The notes below the pieces were generated by a model that had not been told where the DNA came from, did not search any database, and saw only the letters and a program-made list of their open reading frames with translations. Of a stretch of 64,000 bases of DNA, positions 58,076-64,000 are shown piece after piece. This DNA comes from Magnolia sinica. Its lineage: Eukaryota; Streptophyta; Magnoliopsida; Magnoliales; Magnoliaceae. Within the stretch, counting starts at the first letter, position 1, and each line of letters opens with the position of its first letter. The DNA lies in assembly GCF_029962835.1 (NCBI RefSeq), contig NC_080587.1:53349528-53413527 (forward strand), in the 5' to 3' direction. The position numbers and the translations under genes are program-made.

Positions 58076-58930
58076 TCAATCACGCTCGGTAATCTCAAAA
58101 GGTCCAATAAATCTTGGGGCAAGCTTGCCCTTCACATCAAAGCGAACCACGCCCTTCATAGGTGACACCTTGAGATATTTCATGTCTCCGATTGCGAACT
58201 CGAGGGGTTGACGCTGACGATCAGCAAAACTCTTCTGCCAGCTCTGAGCTGTGCGCATCTTCTGCCTGATAACATCAATAACCTCCGACATCTGCTGCAC
58301 AAGCTCGGGACCTAAAAGATGATGCTCTCTAACCTCGGTTCAACAACTAGGAGATCTGCACAGTCTGTCATAAAGTACCTCAAAAGGATTCATGCCGATA
58401 GTCGCCTAATAACTGTGTTGTATGCAAACTCGACGAGGCGCATATGCTCATCCCAACTACCCGCAAAGTTGATCACACAAGCCCTGAGCATATCCTCAAG
58501 GATCTGGTTGACCCTTTCAGTCTGCCCATCCTTCTGCGGATGATAAGCGGTGCTGAGATGCAAAGTGACCCCCAGCGCCTGCCGGAAACTCCTCCAAAAC
58601 TAAGACGTAAACCTGGAGTCTTGGCCTGAAACGATCGAAACTAGGACACCGTGCAGTCTCACAATCTCCCCAATGAACACCTTCACAAGCCGATCTATTT
58701 ACCAGGAAGCACGCACTGGAATGAAATGAGCCAACTTTATCAGACGATCGACGATAACCCAGTTGGTATCGACCTGCGATGAAGTCCATTGATACGTGCT
58801 CCCACTTCCACTCTGGAACGCTCAATGGCTGCAAGAGTTCAGGGGGTCTCTGATGATCGGCCTTGATACATTGGCATGTGTCACACATAGCTACAAAACT
58901 CACAATCTAGAGCTTCATCCCCTACCAGAA
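58076..58930 (-). pseudogene. Integrase of the chromovirus
   Basis: Minus-strand frames show CDTCQCIKADHQRPPELLQP (zinc-finger end), WKWEHVSMDFIAG (core start), and at 58076-58300 KVSPMKGVVRFDVKGKLAP with RFIGPFEI. A shift near 58750 and other lesions break the core. Confidence 0.82.
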
Positions 58931-59203
58931 ATACTGCCTCCTCATGTCACGATACATCTTCGTGGAGCCCGGGTGGATAGTAAGTCTCGATCGATGTGCC
59001 TCGGTCATCAGATCACGACGTAACTTTGGCACGTCCGGGACACACAATCGGCCTCTAAAGCGTAATCCACCATCGGAACCAATCTGCTAGTCTGATTGCT
59101 CTAAGGAGGCGGCCTCTGCTCGGTACTCCTGAAGTGACTCGTCCATCTGCTGAGCTTCGATCACCCTACCCACCAAAGAGGGTTGAATCGATAAGCTTGA
59201 AAG

Positions 59204-59953
59204 CTAAACAATGGAAGACTTTAAGCTGAACTCAAAGTCATACTCTAAAACATCCTCGAGCATCTGCCACTGTCGCACCATCATCTGTGCCACCAGGCCT
59301 CGTGGCTGACGGCTGAGCGCGTCTGCCACCACATTTGCCTTGCCCGAGTGGTACTGAAGGTCAAAATCATAATCTTTCAGCAACTCCATCCATCGCCTCT
59401 GTCGCAGGTTCAACTCGGACTGCGAAAATAGATACTTCAAGCTCTTATGATCCGAGAAGAGCTCGAACCTGACCCCATATAGATAATGCCTCCACACATT
59501 CAGTGCGAAGACAACTGCTGCAAGCTCCAAATCATGAGTGAGGTAGTTCAGCTCATGGACCTTGAGCTGGCGCGAGGCATATGCCACTGGCTTCCCGTGC
59601 TGCATCAGCACAACACCCAAGCCAACTCTAGAGGCATCTGTAAAAATAACAAAACCCTCACTCCCATCAGGAAGGGTGAGGATAGGAGCGGACGTGAGGC
59701 AGTCCTTCAACTCTATAAATGCCTTCTCGCAAGCGTCACTCTAGACGAACTCGACGCCCTTCCACGTCAACCAGGTCAGTGGTGCTGCAATACGGGAGAA
59801 ACCCTCGATAAACCGCTTGTAATATCCTGTTAGACCAAGGAAGCTGTGAATCTCGAATGCGGTCATGGGCTGGCCCCACTGACGCACTGCATCAACCTTC
59901 GAGGGGTCCACAGTGACACCCTCCCTCATTACCACATGACCGAGAAACTTCAT
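59204..59953 (-). pseudogene. RNase H and connection domain of the chromovirus
   Basis: 59741-59953 gives KFLGHVVMREGVTVDPSKV and LGLTGYYKRFIEGFS. 59204-59710 gives [50 protein letters not shown] and [20 protein letters not shown]. This is one of the longest intact stretches of the element. Confidence 0.88.
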
Positions 59954-59962
59954 CTCCTCCTA

Positions 59963-60560
59963 TCAAAACTCACATTTCTCCAGCTTCGCATATAGCTGGT
60001 GGGCACGAAGGGTCTCAAGCACAATCCACAGGTGCTCAGCATGGTCCTCTCGGGTCCTCGAATATATAAGAATATCGTCAATGAATACCACCACGAACTG
60101 ATCGAGGAACGGTCGAAAAACCTCGTTCATCAGTTGCATGAATACGGCGGGTGCATTGGTCAGTCCAAACGACATGACCAGGAACTCGAAGTGACTATAA
60201 CGTGTCCAAAAAGCCATCTTCGGAATGTCCTCCTCTCGGACCCAAATCTGATGGTAACCAGAATGCAAGTCTATCTTAGAAAAATATTGTTCACCCTGCA
60301 ATTGGTCGAACAAATCATCAATACGGGGAAGCGGGTATCGGTTCTTGATGGTGAGTCTGTTGAGCTCGCGATAGTCCACATAGAGTCACAACGAACCATT
60401 CTTCTTCTTTACAAAAAATACCGGGGCTCCCCAAGGTGAACTGCTGGGATGAATAAAACCTAACTTCCGGAGCTCATCCAACTGCTCCTACAGTTCCCTC
60501 AACTCTATCGGTGTCATACGGTAGGGGGCCTTCGAGATAACCGCGGTACCGGGCACCAGA
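59963..60560 (-). pseudogene. Reverse transcriptase of the chromovirus
   Basis: 59963-60379 has [54 protein letters not shown] and the catalytic [10 protein letters not shown]. The N-terminal part ([16 protein letters not shown]) lies just upstream after a stop. Confidence 0.9.
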
Positions 60561-60719
60561 TCAATCTGGAACTCCACCTGTCGATGTGGTGGTAAACTCG
60601 AGATCTCTTAAAACACATCCGGGTACTCACAAACAATAGGCAGCTGCTCAATATTCTCTGCCACAGAATCCTCAACGACCGAAGCCAGGAAACTAGATAA
60701 CGACTCTCCTCTGAGCTCG

Positions 60720-61060
60720 GCGACAAACTAGAATACCGGCAAGCCTGGAATGTGAAACGTAACTGTCCTCGCAGCACAATCTAAGACAGCATGATACTCC
60801 GCATGGCAGTCCATACCCAGAATTACATTAAATCCTGCCATCGGCATCACGAACAGATCAGCAGGAAGGAACATCTCGCCTACTAACACCGGGCAAGACG
60901 GACAGTGACGAGTCAATATCACAGACTTCCCCCATGGGAGTCGAAACAGTCAAGGCCTCAGACACGGCCTCCGATGGAATATCGGTCGATCGGCAAAACT
61001 ACTCGGCCACAAAAGAATGGAAAGCACCAGAATCAAACAAAACATGAGCAATACAAGCAG
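60720..61060 (-). pseudogene. Aspartic protease of the chromovirus
   Basis: The minus strand shows HVLFDSGAFHSFVAE (DSG active site, near 61015-61045), then, at 60728-60922, LFVMPMAGFNVILGMD. A stop separates the two parts. Confidence 0.8.
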
Positions 61061-61079
61061 AAACAAGAAGAATACCCTC

Positions 61080-62621
61080 AACAACTCCACCAGTCAATGA
61101 CTGTAGGTCCTGGCCTAGCGCCTACTGCGCAGAATAAAAATGGCCCTGAGCTGGTAGGGGAAGCAAACCGGAAGACTGAGAGTCCTAAGTCTGAGCCTGC
61201 TGGGCTGCTATACATACTGGACCTAGGGATCGAACAACATACGGATATCCCCTCTGCTGGTGCTACGGCCGGTGCTGTTGCTGTTATTGTTGTCTCTGCT
61301 GCTGCTGTCTCTACTGAGGAGGTCTACCTGGCTGCCTTTGCTGCTGAGGAGGAGCCCTAGAAGCGGTGGGTGGAAGCTGTGCTCTCTGCTGCTACTGAGG
61401 AGGACGAGGAGGAGACAACTGCGGTGGCCTCTACTGCTGAATGGGGAGAGGGCAGTCACGCCTCTGATGCCTGGCCTGTCCACGACCGAAGCATACACCA
61501 GAAAAGGGGCCGAAAGATGAAGCGACTGGCGGTGCTGATGATGAGGAAGAAGCTACTGTTTGAACCGCTAACTGCTGAAATCCTAATCTGGCCCTCCATC
61601 TCTACTGATTGTGCTGCCCGGAACTGCCAGCTGGTGCCCTCCTCTTCTAGTCTCCACCGGAACTCTGCTCTCTCGACCTCTAGGTCATAGCCCAGTCCTC
61701 CTCATAAACCAGTACCCGATGGACGACCTAGTCAAATGTCTCCAAACAGTACCCTACCACATGACTACGAAGGGCAGGACGTAAACCAGTCACAAAACGA
61801 CGGGCCCTCATCTTCTCATCGTTGGTGAGATGGGGAGCAAATTTAGACAAGGCCAAGAAACAGGCCTCATACTGAGATACGGACAAATCAGCCTGCACTA
61901 GGGTCTTAAACTTGATCGCCCGCTGGATCTGAACGTGCTCAGGGAAGAACTTCTGATCGAAGCGGGTCACGAACTCCTCCCATGTCCAAACGAACTGAGG
62001 CTCAACCATCCTGAATATGAATGACCACCAATGACGGGCCTCATCCTGAAGGAGATAGGTCGCAAGGGATACTCTCAGGTCCGCAGGACACTGTATAGTG
62101 TCGAAAATCCTTGCAACCTTAGTGCGTAAAGCCTCGGCGGTAGAAGGGTCAGGGTCACCACTAAACCTCAGGGGATCATGCTGTTGGAACTCTCGGGTTA
62201 TGGCACTAGCACGCGGTAAGTCAGATTGCCCAAAAACCTCAGCGGTAGTTAGCTGACGGGTCTGTAATGCGGTGGCAACAAGCCGCATTAACTGCTGAAA
62301 ATGCTCGGCTCCTATAGGTACTATCAGAAAGGCAGGGGCGGCACTCGCCTCAAACGGAGGCATGAGTGCGGCCGGCAGGGTAGGAGCCTCAGTAATTAAA
62401 ACAACAAGCTAAGGAGGGGGAATAGGTGGGGGAACCGGAGTAACTGGAGGTACGGGCGCTATGTGCTCAACTGGATGAACAGGCCGGATAGGGACCTTAG
62501 GAATTGGATCCTCAATAATGGGAGCAGGATGGGTATCTCGGGCGCCTCGTCCATGGGCACCATGACCACGAGTGTCACGACCACGGGTACCACGACCATG
62601 GGTGCTACGACTATGTGGCAT
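61080..62621 (-). pseudogene. Gag of the chromovirus with CCHC-like knuckle
   Basis: Starts at 62621 with an R/G/H-rich end and PVPPVTPVPPP. 61728-62363 is the retro-gag domain with DPLRFSGDPDPSTAEAL, CPADLRVSLATYLLQDEA, RHWW and FPEHVQIQRAIKF. Gln/Pro-rich sequence (61225-61480) follows, with a CFG..Q.RH..DCP knuckle. Confidence 0.85.
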
Positions 62622-62766
62622 TGTCTACAAAATAATGACGACGCAAGGAATCAGGACAATTACAAGCTTAATACGAAGCGAAAGGAAGGATCTCAGGATA
62701 CTACTTGTCCCATGTTTCTGACAGACCTGCAATGTTCTCCTGAGTCATTCCAGAATTACTTGCTAT

Positions 62767-62778
62767 GCTCTAATATCA
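62767..62778 (-). other. Primer-binding site of the chromovirus
   Basis: The minus strand reads TGATATTAGAGC, two changes from the initiator-Met tRNA site TGGTATCAGAGC. It is about 5 bp from the start of LTR-like sequence. Confidence 0.7.
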
Positions 62779-62783
62779 ACTCT

Positions 62784-64000
62784 TATCATGTATCCACTCA
62801 GTCTAGACATTGGAGCATCTCGTGGTACCAAAAGGGTTCTGGGACTTTCACCCAAGGACATCCTAAGCGCCCACAGTGCTAGAACCAAATATTTTCGGTA
62901 TCCAATCTGACCATCCATGATATGCCTGTGGAGGCCACCACCCTAATATCACTAGGACGCTAAGTGATCATATTACACAAAATGTGAGATGTATGAGTCA
63001 TACCATCCAGTCATGCATCAAACTTGCGTGTACCGCGCAATCATGTGGGGCAACTCCGTCTCACCAGGAGTCCCCTAAATAACTCAGCCCAACGACAAAT
63101 GTTATGATCAATCATTCCTTACAACAGGCATACAAATTATGCGTATGGGCATGTATCGTGATGTAATACTAAGCACGTTCTCAGTGTGTCCTACTAGACT
63201 AAGTACACTAGCATAATTATCAGATATAAACAATAATCAGCCTAACTACATGGTAGGGTCCATAGAGGAACGACAGATATAGCCCAAACATCCAAATAGG
63301 CTATAAACAGTGGATATACCAAACTTGATACTGTGTATTCTTCCATCTATGGCAAGGGATGATGGTGTACTCTCCTATAGATAATGGATGGCCTAGGCGT
63401 CATACTTACATCAAGAATGGGCCTCATGGGTGAGTCTAATGGCTATACCACAAGGTGAGTTGAGAGGATGAGTTAAGTACAATAAGTGGGCTTCCTCACC
63501 CTCTCTATCGTGCAATAAACTGGGCTTTTCTATGGGGCTCAATACGTACACAAGGTGGCTTCAAGGTGTGGATAATCCTACAAGGTATGGTGGAAAACAC
63601 CATCATCAATGGTGGCTCAACGGTTTGGGTTAGCCCAATGTGTATCACTAACATCAATGGGAGTCCAATGGTTTGGATTAACCCAATAAGGTAAGCATGG
63701 AAATGGGCTTAATAATGGGCCCTAGGGAGGTTTACAATGGCGGACATTTAACCACTATTGTCTCCTAGTAAGCGGTCCACTTGGGATTAGAATCTGAATC
63801 ACAATGAGGGCCCACGGCCCTTATACTATTTAGAAAATAGATGGATAGTGTGTGTACAGTACACACATCATGGTGGGCCTCTCAAGGTAACCCCTTATTG
63901 GGTGCATATCATATACATCACGGTGGGCCTCTCAAGGTAGCCCACGGCCCTAAGACGGGTTAACAATGTGTGCATCACACATACAGTATGGTGGGCCTCA
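62784..64000 (-). repeat. Right (5') LTR, partial, cut by the window end
   Basis: Homologous to the reverse complement of 43300 down to about 42400 in the solo LTR (CAGTCTAGACATTGGAGC, GTGGAGGCCACCACCCTAAT). About 830 bp that should lie next to the primer site are missing. Confidence 0.65.

Larger units (their letters stand above)
57761..64000 (-). mobile_element. Chromovirus-type Ty3/Gypsy element, internal region and partial right LTR
   Basis: Minus-strand order gag (62621), PR, RT, RNase H, integrase, chromodomain, polypurine tract, 3' LTR. The gag start, DSG protease motif, FIDD RT motif and the chromodomain after GPFEI place it in the chromoviruses, probably the Tekay/Del group. Frames have stops and shifts. 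The right LTR begins near 62784 and runs past the window end. Confidence 0.88.

Overview
This is plant nuclear DNA. It has short exons separated by kilobase introns, plant LTR retrotransposon families, hAT and Mutator-type MITEs, SINE and LINE fragments, and a plastid-type glyoxalase I gene. The intergenic DNA is full of short motifs around TGGGCCCACCATGATGT. An angiosperm with a repeat-rich genome is clear. A woody magnoliid-like plant is only an impression. No bacterial, organellar or CRISPR-like system is present.

Layout. 1-7.2 kb: intergenic DNA with an inverted pair of MITEs in TA microsatellites, a tRNA-derived SINE and two MITEs with 9-bp target duplications. 7.3-24.4 kb, + strand: one complete nine-exon gene for a two-domain, probably plastid lactoylglutathione lyase (GLX1 type, 378 codons from the first ATG). 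Its introns (up to 6.2 kb) hold five hAT-like elements of one family, three TRIM-like elements, LINE pieces and a SINE. Intron 2 appears to be of the GC-AG class. 24.4-28.7 kb: intergenic, with another TA-associated MITE and a SINE. 28,758-38,959: a complete but decayed Ty3/Gypsy element of Tat type on the minus strand, with GTGAT target duplications, gag-PR-RT-RH-second RH-IN, and an extra ORF on the opposite strand with intron-like gaps. 40,135-44,135 and 44,987-50,093: two very long solo LTRs (4.0 and 5.1 kb), the second with a perfect TTTGA duplication. 50.96-52.28 kb: a minisatellite of about 36 bp built from the same GTGGGCCCACC motif; 52.9-53.36 kb: a GATGAATAGT minisatellite. 53,389-64,000: a chromovirus-type Gypsy element on the minus strand with a 4.4-kb 3' LTR, chromodomain, IN, RH, RT, PR and gag. 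Its right LTR is truncated by an internal gap and by the window end, and it resembles the solo LTR at 40-44 kb more than its own left LTR.

The only host gene supported with confidence is the glyoxalase gene. It should detoxify methylglyoxal with glutathione. The rest is mobile DNA in several nested layers. Exon boundaries were placed by reading frame continuity and splice dinucleotides. Element boundaries were placed from terminal repeats and target-site duplications read by eye; no alignment or database search was run.
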